A stretch of DNA of 45,181 nt, from the NCBI RefSeq assembly GCF_025965075.1, contig NZ_JAOPXQ010000224.1:1-45181 (forward strand), in the 5' to 3' direction. Below the pieces are notes generated by a model. It searched no databases. It saw only the letters and a program-made list of their open reading frames with translations, and had not been told where the DNA came from. The number at the start of each line of letters is the position of its first letter. Within the stretch, counting starts at the first letter, position 1. Below, in pieces: positions 16,354 to 23,761 of the stretch. A program made the position numbers and the translations under genes. The DNA is from Aeromicrobium sp. (GTDB lineage Bacteria > Actinomycetota > Actinomycetes > Propionibacteriales > Nocardioidaceae).

Positions 16354-16983
16354 ATGTTGGGCATGGTCGAGGTCAAGCGCAGCTACGGCGGGGTGTCCGC
16401 CGCCGATCGCTCCGCCGGTCGTCGCGCCAAGCTGCTCGAGGCGACGATCGCGGTGCTGGCCGACGGGGGCGAGACGCGCACGACGATGACCGCGATCTGC
16501 GCCCGGGCGGGCCTGACCGAGCGCTACTTCTACGAGAGCTTCGCCTCGCGGGACGAGGCCGTGCTGGCGGCGCTGGACGCCGTCGCGGTCGAGATCGCGT
16601 CGGTCGCGGTCCAGGCCGTCGCCGACACCGGCGGGGACCCGGCCGACCGTGTCCGGGCCGCGCTGAGCGCGGTCGTCTCGCTCGTCGCCTCCCAGCCGGA
16701 CAAGGGCCGGGTCGCGGTCGTCGAGTCGAGCGCGACCCCCGAGCTGCGGGCCCGCCGGCACGCCCTGCTCGGCTCGTTCGCCGAGCTCGTCGCGCACGAG
16801 GCGGCCGCGCTGTTCGGCGACGCGGCGTGGCCGGAGGACCGCGCCAGGGTGCACGGCCTGGTCTATGCCGCCGGGGTCGCCGAGCTCGTCGCGGCCTGGG
16901 TCGTCGGCGACGTCGAGCTGGAGCAGGACGAGCTCGTGGCCGCCGCGACAGACCTGTTCGTCGCGGTCGCCCGACGCCACTGA
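16354..16983 (+). CDS. TetR-family transcriptional regulator
   Basis: Repressor of about 209 residues. The N-terminal helix-turn-helix is RRAKLLEATIAVLADGG followed by TMTAICARAGLTERYFYESF, with the variable ligand-binding helical domain after it. Start choice is uncertain: ATG 16354, ATG 16363 and GTG 16333 are all in frame and none has a good ribosome binding site. The gene is divergent from the P450-SDR operon across the operator at 16305-16324; I infer repression of the operon and of itself, relieved by the P450 substrate. The OsmC gene follows 49 bases downstream. Confidence 0.93.
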   Translation: MLGMVEVKRSYGGVSAADRSAGRRAKLLEATIAVLADGGETRTTMTAICARAGLTERYFYESFASRDEAVLAALDAVAVEIASVAVQAVADTGGDPADRVRAALSAVVSLVASQPDKGRVAVVESSATPELRARRHALLGSFAELVAHEAAALFGDAAWPEDRARVHGLVYAAGVAELVAAWVVGDVELEQDELVAAATDLFVAVARRH

Positions 16984-17032
16984 CCCGGAGGCGCTAGCGT
17001 CGGGACAGGCCCCGTCCGCAGGAGGATCTGAC

Positions 17033-17464
17033 ATGTCCAGTGACACCGAGCGCTCCGTGGCGCTGACCCGCACGGGCTCGTCGCGCTACCGCGCGACCAA
17101 CGTCCGCGGCACGACGCTCGACATCGGGGACGGGTCGAGCGACGACTTCACGCCCGTCGAGCTCCTGCTCGCCGCGCTGGCGGCCTGCACCGCGATCACG
17201 GTCGATCCGATCGTGGAGCGCCGGGCCGCGCCGGACGTGTTCGACATCGCCGTGCGGGCCGACAAGATCCGTGACGAGCTCGGCAACCGATTGGTCGACA
17301 TACGGCTGCTGTTCGACGTCGCGTTCCCCGAGGGTGAGGCGGGCGACCGGGCCCGGGTGCTGCTGCCCGATGCGCTCCGTCAGGCCGAGGAGCGACTGTG
17401 CTCGGTCAGTCGCACCGTCGCGATCGGCACCCCGGTCGAGGTCGAGGTCCGCGACGCGCGCTAG
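17033..17464 (+). CDS. OsmC-family peroxiredoxin-like protein
   Basis: Small cytoplasmic protein of 143 residues, OsmC/Ohr fold, reducing organic peroxides with two cysteines. The conserved Cys pair is in ALAACTAIT (about residue 58) and ERLCSVSRTV (about 124); SSDDFTPVELLLAALAAC is the typical helix. GGAGG at 17021-17025 precedes ATG 17033. It follows the TetR gene on the same strand and may be co-transcribed. Its stop shares the palindrome CTAG (17461-17464) with the stop of the converging gene. Sub-family (OsmC, Ohr or YhfA-like) is not settled; the absence of typical Ohr motifs favours OsmC-like. Confidence 0.92.
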   Translation: MSSDTERSVALTRTGSSRYRATNVRGTTLDIGDGSSDDFTPVELLLAALAACTAITVDPIVERRAAPDVFDIAVRADKIRDELGNRLVDIRLLFDVAFPEGEAGDRARVLLPDALRQAEERLCSVSRTVAIGTPVEVEVRDAR

Positions 17465-17781
17465 GCGTGGTGGCGCAGCCGGACGTCCTCGTAGGCGAAG
17501 CAGTTCCAGAACTGGTGCGCCGGCTGCGGGGCCCCGGTGTGGCTGACCCGGCCCGGGCTCGCCGGAACGGGGGGACACGGCCGGTCGTACCAGTCGTTGC
17601 GCCGCACGAACCGGTCGTCCACGACGGTGCCGAGGTAGTGACCCTCGAGGTCCGCGGCGTCGTTGTCGTCCCAGGGGAACCAGCCGATCCAGTGGCCGTC
17701 GAGGTCGAACACATAGGGATCCGTCCAGGTGCGCCGAAACGCGACGGTGTGCCCTTCCATGTCGAACAGATAGACGCTCAT
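17461..17781 (-). CDS. Small beta-repeat protein resembling the 4-fold beta flower family
   Basis: Protein of 106 residues without signal or membrane segment. Its first two thirds consist of short strands with a recurring pattern: FDMEGHTVAF, FDLDGHWIGWF and ADLEGHYLGTVV, i.e. D-(L/M)-(E/D)-G-H-x-(V/I/L). The remaining C-terminal third is rich in Pro and ends with FAYEDVRLRHHA. From memory the pattern matches the so-called 4-fold beta flower family, whose function is unknown; only three full repeats are visible. ATG 17781 is preceded by a GGGAAGGGG run. Its stop overlaps that of OsmC within CTAG. Family assignment is moderately sure. Confidence 0.7.
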   Translation of the reverse strand: MSVYLFDMEGHTVAFRRTWTDPYVFDLDGHWIGWFPWDDNDAADLEGHYLGTVVDDRFVRRNDWYDRPCPPVPASPGRVSHTGAPQPAHQFWNCFAYEDVRLRHHA

Positions 17782-17865
17782 CCGGATCCCCTTCCCTCCC
17801 CATCGACGTTACGTCGGGCCGGGGTCGGGACGCGGGAGTTTGGTGTGCGCGCCGCAAAATTGACT

Positions 17866-17885
17866 CGAAAGGACTAGTCCGTTCG
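17866..17885 (-). terminator. Probable terminator of the ArsR-AHSA1-VOC cassette
   Basis: On the minus strand CGAACGGA and TCCTTTCG pair around CTAG with one mismatch, followed by AGTCAATTTTG, a short T-tract. It begins 15 bases after the VOC stop codon. The core GGACTAGTCC is a perfect palindrome. Confidence 0.6.
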
Positions 17886-17899
17886 GATCCGTGCCGGGA

Positions 17900-18370
17900 T
17901 CAGGAGCTCCCGTCGAAGGCGTCCTGAAGTCCCTGGATGTCGATCTTGTGCATCTGCATCATGGCGGCCTGTGCGCGCCCGGCGGCCTCCCGGTCCGGGT
18001 CGGCGAGCAGCCGCTGCAACGCGGTGGGGACGATCTGCCATGACAGGCCGAACGCGTCGACGAGCCACCCACACTGCTGCTGCGTCCCACCGCCCTCGAG
18101 CAGCGCCGCGGTGAGGTCGTCGACCTCCTGCTGGGTCTCGACGCTGACGGCCAGGGAGAACGCCTCGGTGAGCCGGTAGTGCGGGCCGCCGTTCATCAGG
18201 GTCAGGCGCTGGCCCTGCAGGCTGATCTCGGCGATGAACAGCGAGCCGTCGGGGTGGCGCTGCTCCGAGAGCAGCTCGGTGGTGTCGAACACCTCGAGGT
18301 AGCGCTGGAGCGCCGCCTCCGCGTCGTCGTCGAACCACAGGAACGGGGTGACGGTGATGTGGCTGGTCAT
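17900..18370 (-). CDS. VOC-superfamily (PhnB-like) protein
   Basis: Protein of 156 residues in the 3-demethylubiquinone-9 3-methyltransferase-like branch of the vicinal oxygen chelate fold. Features are the opening TPFLWFDDDAEAALQRYLEVF, the strand LFIAEISLQGQRLTLMNGGP and CGWLVDAFGLSWQIVPTALQ. These proteins are not methyltransferases; their role is unclear and many are stress- or antibiotic-related binding proteins. A C-terminal extension (KIDIQGLQDAF) is usual for the branch. Start 18370 overlaps the AHSA1 stop by four bases, making it the third gene of the ArsR cassette. Confidence 0.9.
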   Translation of the reverse strand: MTSHITVTPFLWFDDDAEAALQRYLEVFDTTELLSEQRHPDGSLFIAEISLQGQRLTLMNGGPHYRLTEAFSLAVSVETQQEVDDLTAALLEGGGTQQQCGWLVDAFGLSWQIVPTALQRLLADPDREAAGRAQAAMMQMHKIDIQGLQDAFDGSS

Positions 18371-18864
18371 GACTGGCCTCCGTCGACCGGGGCGTGACGG
18401 AACGTGGCGGGGGTGGCCAGGAGGGCGTCGAGCTTGTGGAACGACTGGTTCCAGCCGACCTCGCTCATCTCGCGCAGCTGATCGGAGAACGGGCCCTGCC
18501 TCAGCTCGAGCCGGGTCCCGTCGCCCTCGGGGATGAACTCGATCGACAGCGACAGGCGAGTGCCGTCCGGCAGTCCCGGCACCCCCTGCGCCTCCTCGTA
18601 GCCCACGAGCAGCTGGTTCTCGACGACCTCGGTGAACGTCGCCGACACGGGAGCCCGCCAGTCGGGGTCGTCCTTGCCGACCATCGTCAGACGCCAGTGC
18701 CCGCCGGCGCGGGCATCGACCGACACCGTGTCACGGGGCACCCCAAAGGCCAGGGGGCCGAACCACGTCGCCAGCTGGTCCGGGTCCGTGAACGCCTCGT
18801 ACACGAGCTCGGGTGGGGCGTCGAAGTAGCGCGAGATCGAGACCTCGTACGTCGCGTCAGTCAT
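18367..18864 (-). CDS. SRPBCC / AHSA1-domain protein
   Basis: Protein of 165 residues with the Aha1 C-terminal-like START fold. Typical are YEVSISRYFDAPPELVYEAF, PDQLATWFGP, ARAGGHWRL and the C-terminal GWNQSFHKLDALLA. Members bind hydrophobic ligands in a helix-grip pocket. It lies between the ArsR gene (overlap eight bases, 18857-18864) and the VOC gene (overlap four bases). The ArsR-AHSA1-VOC trio is a recurrent actinobacterial arrangement, but I know of no proven substrate. Confidence 0.92.
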   Translation of the reverse strand: MTDATYEVSISRYFDAPPELVYEAFTDPDQLATWFGPLAFGVPRDTVSVDARAGGHWRLTMVGKDDPDWRAPVSATFTEVVENQLLVGYEEAQGVPGLPDGTRLSLSIEFIPEGDGTRLELRQGPFSDQLREMSEVGWNQSFHKLDALLATPATFRHAPVDGGQS

Positions 18865-19231
18865 GGTGGATGCCTTCCGTGTCGATGGCGGCGGCCTGGT
18901 CCCGCCTCGCCTGCGTGATCTGCGCCAGATGGGCGTCGAGCCGGTCGAAGCGGTCGTCCCAGACGCCTGTCAGGTGCTCCATCCAGGACGTCGCCTCCTT
19001 CAACGGCTCGGGACGGAGGCTGTTGCTCCGCCACTGGGCCCGCCTGTCCCGGGCGATCAGGCCCGCGGCCTCCAGCACCTTGAGGTGGCGGGAGATCGCG
19101 GGCAGGCTGATCGGGAACGGCTCGGCCAGCTGCGACACGGTCGCGTCGCCCTGCCCGAGGCGGGAGAGGATCTCCCGACGGGTCGGGTCGGCGAGGGCCG
19201 AGAAGATGGTGCTCAGGTGGTCGGTGGCCAT
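18857..19231 (-). CDS. ArsR-family transcriptional regulator
   Basis: Winged-helix repressor of 124 residues. The opening ALADPTRREILSRLGQGDATVSQLAEPF and the recognition helix LPAISRHLKVLEAAGLI are typical; the metal-binding Cys motif (ELCVCDL) of true arsenic sensors is absent, so a non-metal ligand is likely, as in the SdpR/AHSA1-linked branch. ATG 19231 is chosen over the upstream in-frame start 19267, because the -10 TACGTT at 19238-19243 places transcription start exactly on this ATG, a leaderless message. The palindrome over the promoter implies autoregulation of all three genes. Confidence 0.93.
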   Translation of the reverse strand: MATDHLSTIFSALADPTRREILSRLGQGDATVSQLAEPFPISLPAISRHLKVLEAAGLIARDRRAQWRSNSLRPEPLKEATSWMEHLTGVWDDRFDRLDAHLAQITQARRDQAAAIDTEGIHHD

Positions 19232-19267
19232 GTATTTAACGTATCGGTTAAATACAGGAAATGTCAA
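19231..19267 (-). promoter_or_regulatory. Leaderless promoter with ArsR operator
   Basis: On the minus strand: -35 TTGACA (19267-19262), 18-bp spacer, -10 TACGTT (19243-19238), and the predicted start of transcription at 19231, the A of ATG. A 10-bp perfect inverted repeat, TGTATTTAAC (19231-19240) and GTTAAATACA (19247-19256), covers the -10 and half the spacer. The AT-rich site stands out in GC-rich DNA. Confidence 0.85.
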
Positions 19268-19297
19268 CGACGGGCTCCGCGGAACGCGGTGGGCGGG

Positions 19298-20155
19298 TCA
19301 GTGCAGGGACAGGCTGGGGTCGTGGGGGCCCTTGGGCTCGACCCAGAAGTCCAGCGCGAGCTCCTCCTCGGTGCCCCCGTTGAGGTAGATCGAGAAGTCC
19401 GTGACGCCGGCGGCCTCGAGCACGTCGTCGTCGATCAGGAACCGGCCGGTGTAGTCGCGGCTCGGCTGGACGAGGATCTCGTACGCCGCGTCCGCCATGA
19501 TCGCGGGTGTCCGCGAGTGTGAAACCAGGTCGGCGCCGACGACATTGCGGACCGCGGCGGTGTCGATCGCGGTCCGGGGCCACAGCGAGTTGGCGGCGAT
19601 GCCGTGCTCCCGCAGCTCCTCGCTGAGCCCCAGCGTCACGAGGCTCATGCCGAACTTGGCGATCGTGTACGCCGTGTTGGTCGCGAACCACTTGGGGTCG
19701 AGCGTGATGGGCGGCGAGAGGGTCAGGATGTGGGCGTTGTCGGACCGCTTAAGATGCTCGATCGCGGACTTGGCCAGCAGGAACGAGCCGCGGGAGTTGA
19801 TGTCGTTCATGAGGTCGTACTTCTTCATCGAGATGTCCTCGGTGCTGGACAGGTCGATCGCCGAGGCGTTGTTGACGACGATGTCGATCCCGCCGAATGC
19901 CTCCGCGGTCCGCGCGACCGCGTCGAGCACGAACGCGTCGTCCCGGATGTCACCCACCAGGGGGAGGGCATGGCCGCCGGCCGCCTCGATCGCCGCGGCC
20001 GCGGTGTGGATCGTCCCGGGGAGCAGCGGGTGGGGCTCGGTGGTCTTGGCGAGCAGGGCGACGTTGGCCCCGTCCTTCGCGGCACGGACCGCGATCGCCT
20101 CGCCGATCCCTCGGCTGCCTCCGGACATGATGATGGTCTTGCCTGCGAGTGACAT
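19298..20155 (-). CDS. SDR family oxidoreductase (HSDL2/citronellol-type)
   Basis: Short-chain dehydrogenase of 285 residues. The cofactor loop is MSGGSRGIGEAIAVRAAKDG; NNAS replaces the usual NNAG (VVNNASAIDLS), and the catalytic pair is YTIAK with Ser in LTLSPPI. AKTTEPHPLLPGTIHTAA is characteristic of the hydroxysteroid dehydrogenase-like 2 branch, linked to fatty acid or terpenol metabolism. The C-terminus LNGGTEEELALDFWVEPKG is also typical. ATG 20155 directly follows a 28-bp element (20156-20183) nearly identical to the fadA upstream site. The enoyl-CoA hydratase gene is divergent. Confidence 0.93.
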   Translation of the reverse strand: MSLAGKTIIMSGGSRGIGEAIAVRAAKDGANVALLAKTTEPHPLLPGTIHTAAAAIEAAGGHALPLVGDIRDDAFVLDAVARTAEAFGGIDIVVNNASAIDLSSTEDISMKKYDLMNDINSRGSFLLAKSAIEHLKRSDNAHILTLSPPITLDPKWFATNTAYTIAKFGMSLVTLGLSEELREHGIAANSLWPRTAIDTAAVRNVVGADLVSHSRTPAIMADAAYEILVQPSRDYTGRFLIDDDVLEAAGVTDFSIYLNGGTEEELALDFWVEPKGPHDPSLSLH

Positions 20156-20183
20156 GCCTCGATAGTGCCACCACTACTGTCAA
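20156..20183 (-). promoter_or_regulatory. Copy of the fadA upstream element at the SDR start
   Basis: Read on the minus strand it matches 1876-1903 at 23 of 28 bases, sharing blocks TTGACAGT, TGGTG, CAC and ATCGAGG at the same spacing. The dyad TGACA-7 bp-TGNCA is kept with one mismatch. CACTAT at 20162-20167 is at the right distance (-12 to -7) for a leaderless start at ATG 20155. Confidence 0.75.
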
Positions 20184-20228
20184 GGTGGCCAGGGGTCCTC
20201 TAGCCTGAGGTCACCTAGGAGGAAACAC

Positions 20229-20984
20229 ATGTCTGAATCCGTGCTGGTCGAGGACGCCGACGGCGTCCTCACGATCACCTGGAACGATCCGGAACGACTC
20301 AACGGGATGACCGGCGACATGCTCGACGCCGCCTCGGACGCCGTCGAGGGTGCCCCCGCCGGCACACGGGTCATCGTCTTCACCGGCGCCGGCCGGGCGT
20401 TCTCGACCGGGGCCCGTCTCGGCGGAGAGCTCAAGGGCACCGAGCCGATGGACGTGGCCAACCGGCTGATCCGCGCCGTGACCTCGAGCCCCGTCCCGGT
20501 CGTCGCGGCCGTCAACGGTCCCGCCGCCGGCTTCGGCTGCTCGGTCGCGCTGGCCGCCGACATCACGATCGCGAAGCAGTCGGCGTACTTCCTCCTGCCG
20601 TTCACCAACATCGGCCTGATGCCCGACGGCGGCTCGACCGCGGTCGTCGCGGCGTCGATCGGGCGGGCTCGCGCGTCCGCCATGGCGCTGCTCGGCGAGC
20701 GGCTGCCGGCGGACGAGGCGGCCCGCACGGGTCTGATCCACACCGCCGTCCCGGACGAGGAGTTCGACGCCGCGGTCGAGGGCATCGTCGCCCGCCTGGC
20801 CGCCGGCGCCTCGGTGTCCTACCGCGCGACCAAGGAGGCCATCACCGCCGCGACCCTGGGCCACCTCGACGAGGTGCTCGACCGCGAGCGGGACCTGCAG
20901 GTCGAGCTGTTTGGCACGACCGACTTCGCCGAGGGCGCGACGGCGTTCATGCAGAAGCGCGCACCGAAGTTCGTGGGGGCCTGA
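20229..20984 (+). CDS. Enoyl-CoA hydratase/isomerase family protein
   Basis: Crotonase-fold protein of 251 residues. The oxyanion hole is formed by GAGRAFSTGARLGG and AAVNGPAAGFGCSVALAADITI. The first active-site Glu position is replaced (VALAADITIA) and the second region reads LPFTNIGLMPDGGST with Asp, so it may be an isomerase or other crotonase activity rather than a classical hydratase. ATG 20229 follows a perfect AGGAGG at 20217-20222. Its stop overlaps the nitroreductase start (TGATG). It is divergent from the SDR, sharing the element at 20156-20183. Confidence 0.92.
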   Translation: MSESVLVEDADGVLTITWNDPERLNGMTGDMLDAASDAVEGAPAGTRVIVFTGAGRAFSTGARLGGELKGTEPMDVANRLIRAVTSSPVPVVAAVNGPAAGFGCSVALAADITIAKQSAYFLLPFTNIGLMPDGGSTAVVAASIGRARASAMALLGERLPADEAARTGLIHTAVPDEEFDAAVEGIVARLAAGASVSYRATKEAITAATLGHLDEVLDRERDLQVELFGTTDFAEGATAFMQKRAPKFVGA

Positions 20985-21667
20985 TGAGCACCGACTACGA
21001 CGTCATCAACCAGGTTCTGACCAACCGGCGCAGCTGCCGGGGCTACCTCGAGGACGAGGTGCCCCGCGAGACGCTCGAGCAGGTCCTCGCCGCGGCGCAG
21101 CACTCCGCGTCGTGGTGCAACACCCAGCCGTGGCAGGTCCACCTCGTCTCGGGCGAAGCCCGCGATGCCCTGTCGAAGGCCGCGGTCGAGAACGTCATCG
21201 CGACGTTCGGCCAGCCGGCCCCGTCGGACTTCCCGTTCCCCGCGGCGTACAACGGCGTGTACGACCAGCGGCGCAAGGAGGTCGGCTGGCAGCTGTACGA
21301 GGCCGTCGGCGTGCAGCGCGGCGACCGCGACGCCTCGGCGATGCAGATGCTGCGCAACTTCGAGTTCTTCGGCGCCCCGCACATCGCGATCATCACGACG
21401 GACGCCGACCTGGGCGTCTACGGTGCGATCGACTGCGGGCTGTACGTCGGCTCGTTCATGCTCGCGGCGGAGTCTCTGGGGCTCGGGACGTGCGCGCAGG
21501 CCGCGATGGGGCAGGTCGCGCCCGCGATCCGCGAGTTCCTGGCCTTGCCCGACGACCGCCGGGTCGTGTGTGGCATCGCGCTGGGCTTCCCCGACCCGGA
21601 GCACCCCACGGCGCAGTTCACGTCGACCCGAGCCGCGATCAGCGATGCGGTGACGTTCGTCGACTAG
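20984..21667 (+). CDS. Nitroreductase family protein
   Basis: FMN-dependent oxidoreductase of 227 residues. NRRSCRGYLEDEVPRETLEQ is the phosphate-binding opening (normally RRSxRxF), followed by ASWCNTQPWQVHLVSG; ESLGLGTCAQAAMGQVAP is the second FMN-contact region. These enzymes reduce nitroaromatics, quinones or enones with NAD(P)H. The start overlaps the hydratase stop by one base, so the two are coupled; a double bond or nitro group reduction in the same pathway is inferred. Transcription ends before repeat 21711-21756. Confidence 0.93.
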   Translation: MSTDYDVINQVLTNRRSCRGYLEDEVPRETLEQVLAAAQHSASWCNTQPWQVHLVSGEARDALSKAAVENVIATFGQPAPSDFPFPAAYNGVYDQRRKEVGWQLYEAVGVQRGDRDASAMQMLRNFEFFGAPHIAIITTDADLGVYGAIDCGLYVGSFMLAAESLGLGTCAQAAMGQVAPAIREFLALPDDRRVVCGIALGFPDPEHPTAQFTSTRAAISDAVTFVD

Positions 21668-21710
21668 GGGCGTCGCCGGTGGTCGTGCGTCACCCTTCCA
21701 GTGGTGGGGC

Positions 21711-21756
21711 GGTGCGACAGTCGCCCCATGTCGCCGGGATGGGCGATTCGCGCACC
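21711..21756. repeat. Intergenic inverted repeat, family A
   Basis: Arms GGTGCGACAGTCGCCCCAT (21711-21729) and ATGGGCGATTCGCGCACC (21739-21756) pair except at the variable dinucleotide, one further base and a bulge. It matches the units at 5459-5605. It lies between the converging nitroreductase and ABM genes and may end both transcripts. Confidence 0.75.
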
Positions 21757-21817
21757 GCTCACCGGGGCTGGTGGCCGGGCCAACCCGCTCAGCAGGATGC
21801 GACCGAAGGTCGTCGAG

Positions 21818-22114
21818 TCAGTCGGTCCAGGAGTCCAGCACGTCGAGGTTGCGGAAGATCGCCGGCCCGTCGCACAGCTCGGTCATGCGGGCGGCGAAGG
21901 CCGTGGTCTCGGGGCGGTTGGAGTTCTCCATCGCCGTCTCGAACGACTCGAACTCGACGATGTTGAGGTAGGTGTTGGGACGGTCCCGGTCGGCCGTGAT
22001 CGTCCCACGCAGGGCCAGGCCGCCGTCGGCCTTCTCCCGCCACTCGTCCCCGAGCGCTCTCACCTCGTCGATGCGCGTCGTGGTGAACTCAATGATCTGC
22101 ACGAACCCAGCCAT
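21818..22114 (-). CDS. Small dimeric alpha/beta barrel (ABM-like) protein
   Basis: Protein of 98 residues with the ferredoxin-like fold suggested by FVQIIEFTTTRIDEVRALGDEW at the start and YLNIVEFESFETAMENSNRP in the middle. Such proteins include monooxygenases of the ABM/EthD type and many of unknown function; no active-site residue can be assigned. ATG 22114 has a strong GAGGAGG seven bases upstream. The longer frame continuing upstream is a shadow of the next gene. Confidence 0.8.
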   Translation of the reverse strand: MAGFVQIIEFTTTRIDEVRALGDEWREKADGGLALRGTITADRDRPNTYLNIVEFESFETAMENSNRPETTAFAARMTELCDGPAIFRNLDVLDSWTD

Positions 22115-22227
22115 GTGGCCCTCCTCGGTAGAACTCGGTCCTAGCCAGCGTCGCGCGGGAGGAGGGCGAGCGGCCAGAGGCCAACGTCCTCGGGACACGA
22201 TCACACCGGCGCGCCGGGGGAGTGCGC

Positions 22228-23655
22228 TCAGCCCCGCAGGGCGCCGATGCCCAGGACGGCGGCGAGGCCCAGCGCGCTGCGGGGCTCGTAGGCCGCGGTC
22301 CACAGCCCGCCGTGGGCGGCGTTGACCGCTTCGTCCTGCCACGGCTCGGCCTGCGGCGCGGCGCCGGCGCGCAGGTCGTACGCCAGCAGCGCGGCCATCA
22401 GGGTGTTGCTCGTGGCCGGGTCGAACACCTCGACGCCGAACCGGTGCGCCCCGGCGTACGCCGCGGCGAGCGCCTTGTTCTTGACGACCGAGCGCGTGCG
22501 CGTCGCCGGCGCGACGTTGAGCGAGACCATCGAGCCGTCGTGGCGGGCCGTCGTCGCGCGCCAGCGCTGGAGCCGCTTCGCGAGCGCGTAGTTGGGGCCC
22601 TGCTGGGGGACCAGGGCGTCGCAGAGGCCCGGATCGGCGTGCGGCGGATAGTTGCGGGTCAGCAGCCGCCCCCGGCTGACGACCCGCAACGGCGTCCGCA
22701 GGACCTTGGACACGCTGCGTCGGTCGTACGCCTCGTTGGCCATGGCGACCTCCTCGGCCGGCACCGCGAACGTGTCGGTCGGCGTAGCGAGGAACGCCAG
22801 CGCCGTGTCGGGCCGGTGGTGGGTGAGGTGCTCGGCGAGCGCGTCGGCCGCCATCGAGACCCGGACGTGGGTCGCGCCGTCGGCGTAGCAGTAGTTGCCC
22901 AGCACGAGTCGACCGCCGAAGCCGTCGAGCCAGTGGGCGACCGCGGGCAGCTCGGTCAGCAGGTCGGCGCCCGAGTCGTCGTCGCCGTTGGTCACGATCC
23001 GCGCGGGCAGGTGGGTACGCCCGGCGGACTCCTCGGCGAGCGTGCGGATCCGGCCCTGGACGTCGGCGCGGGGCAGGTCGAGCGCGACGACCTCGGCACC
23101 CCACCGCAGGAGCGCGCGGTAGGGCCCCATCTCGGCGCCGGCGCCCAGCACCACGACGGTGTCCCCCTCGAGCCGCAGCCAGTCCGGGTTGTCCTGCACG
23201 GTCTGGATCGCCTCGGAGAACGAGCGGGTGACGACACCGTTGCCGACCCACACGTCGAGCTGGTCCAGCAGCGCCCTACCGCTCAGCCGCTCCCCGCGGT
23301 AGGGGACCGACAGCTCGGTCTCGGCCGGACCGGTGCCCTGGACGGTCCGGGTGTGGAACGCCTGCGTCAGGGCCGTGCGGTCGATCGCGTCGTCGAGCGG
23401 CACGTCGTTGAACCGCATGAGCTCGTGAGCGCTGCGCAGCCCGTCCGCCGCGATGCTGTGAGCGGCCGGCGCCTCACCGATCCCGGCCTCGACCGTGCGG
23501 CGGAAGTGCGTCAGGTAGTTGCGGCGCCAGTTGGTCTCGTTCTCGACCGCCCGGGCGCCGACCGGATCGGCCTTCCTCAGGGCGGCGGAGACGACGGTGC
23601 GGGCGGCGGACGACGTGCTCTCCGATGGGAACGACACTCCCTCAAGCGGGCTCAT
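22228..23655 (-). CDS. Conserved protein of unknown function with a Rossmann-like core
   Basis: Protein of 475 residues, not recognised by me. It has no signal peptide or membrane helix. The central part contains a dinucleotide- or SAM-binding motif (VVVLGAGAEMGPYRALLRWG, about residues 168-187) followed after about eight residues by VVALDLPRADV with an acidic residue at the end of strand 2, the pattern of NAD- or SAM-binding folds. N-terminal region: NETNWRRNYLTHFRRTVEAG. Downstream: LNVAPATRTRSVVKNKALAAAY. The C-terminal 80 residues are helical and Ala-rich. ATG 23655 is the first start in frame. It is followed by the small ABM-like gene, 113 bases further on the same strand. Confidence 0.75.
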   Translation of the reverse strand: MSPLEGVSFPSESTSSAARTVVSAALRKADPVGARAVENETNWRRNYLTHFRRTVEAGIGEAPAAHSIAADGLRSAHELMRFNDVPLDDAIDRTALTQAFHTRTVQGTGPAETELSVPYRGERLSGRALLDQLDVWVGNGVVTRSFSEAIQTVQDNPDWLRLEGDTVVVLGAGAEMGPYRALLRWGAEVVALDLPRADVQGRIRTLAEESAGRTHLPARIVTNGDDDSGADLLTELPAVAHWLDGFGGRLVLGNYCYADGATHVRVSMAADALAEHLTHHRPDTALAFLATPTDTFAVPAEEVAMANEAYDRRSVSKVLRTPLRVVSRGRLLTRNYPPHADPGLCDALVPQQGPNYALAKRLQRWRATTARHDGSMVSLNVAPATRTRSVVKNKALAAAYAGAHRFGVEVFDPATSNTLMAALLAYDLRAGAAPQAEPWQDEAVNAAHGGLWTAAYEPRSALGLAAVLGIGALRG

Positions 23656-23698
23656 GGCCCCCAGCCTAGGAGTGTCCTCGGGTTACTCACGAGTTCGA

Positions 23699-23743
23699 CG
23701 ACGGGCCGCGGATGCGCAGCGTGTGCGCACCCGCGGCCCGTCG
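23699..23743 (-). terminator. Long hairpin terminator after the deacetylase gene
   Basis: CGACGGGCCGCGG (23699-23711) and CCGCGGCCCGTCG (23731-23743) form a perfect 13-bp stem; after one mismatch TGCGCA pairs with TGCGCA around a 5-base loop. It begins 19 bases after the deacetylase stop on the minus strand. Confidence 0.85.
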
Positions 23744-23761
23744 AGCGGATGCCGGCTGTCG

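Noticed and set aside
20178-20183. TTGACA as -35 of the SDR gene at 20155
   Set aside because: It is only 22 bases from the ATG and 10 bases from the likely -10, too close; it is better read as part of an operator.
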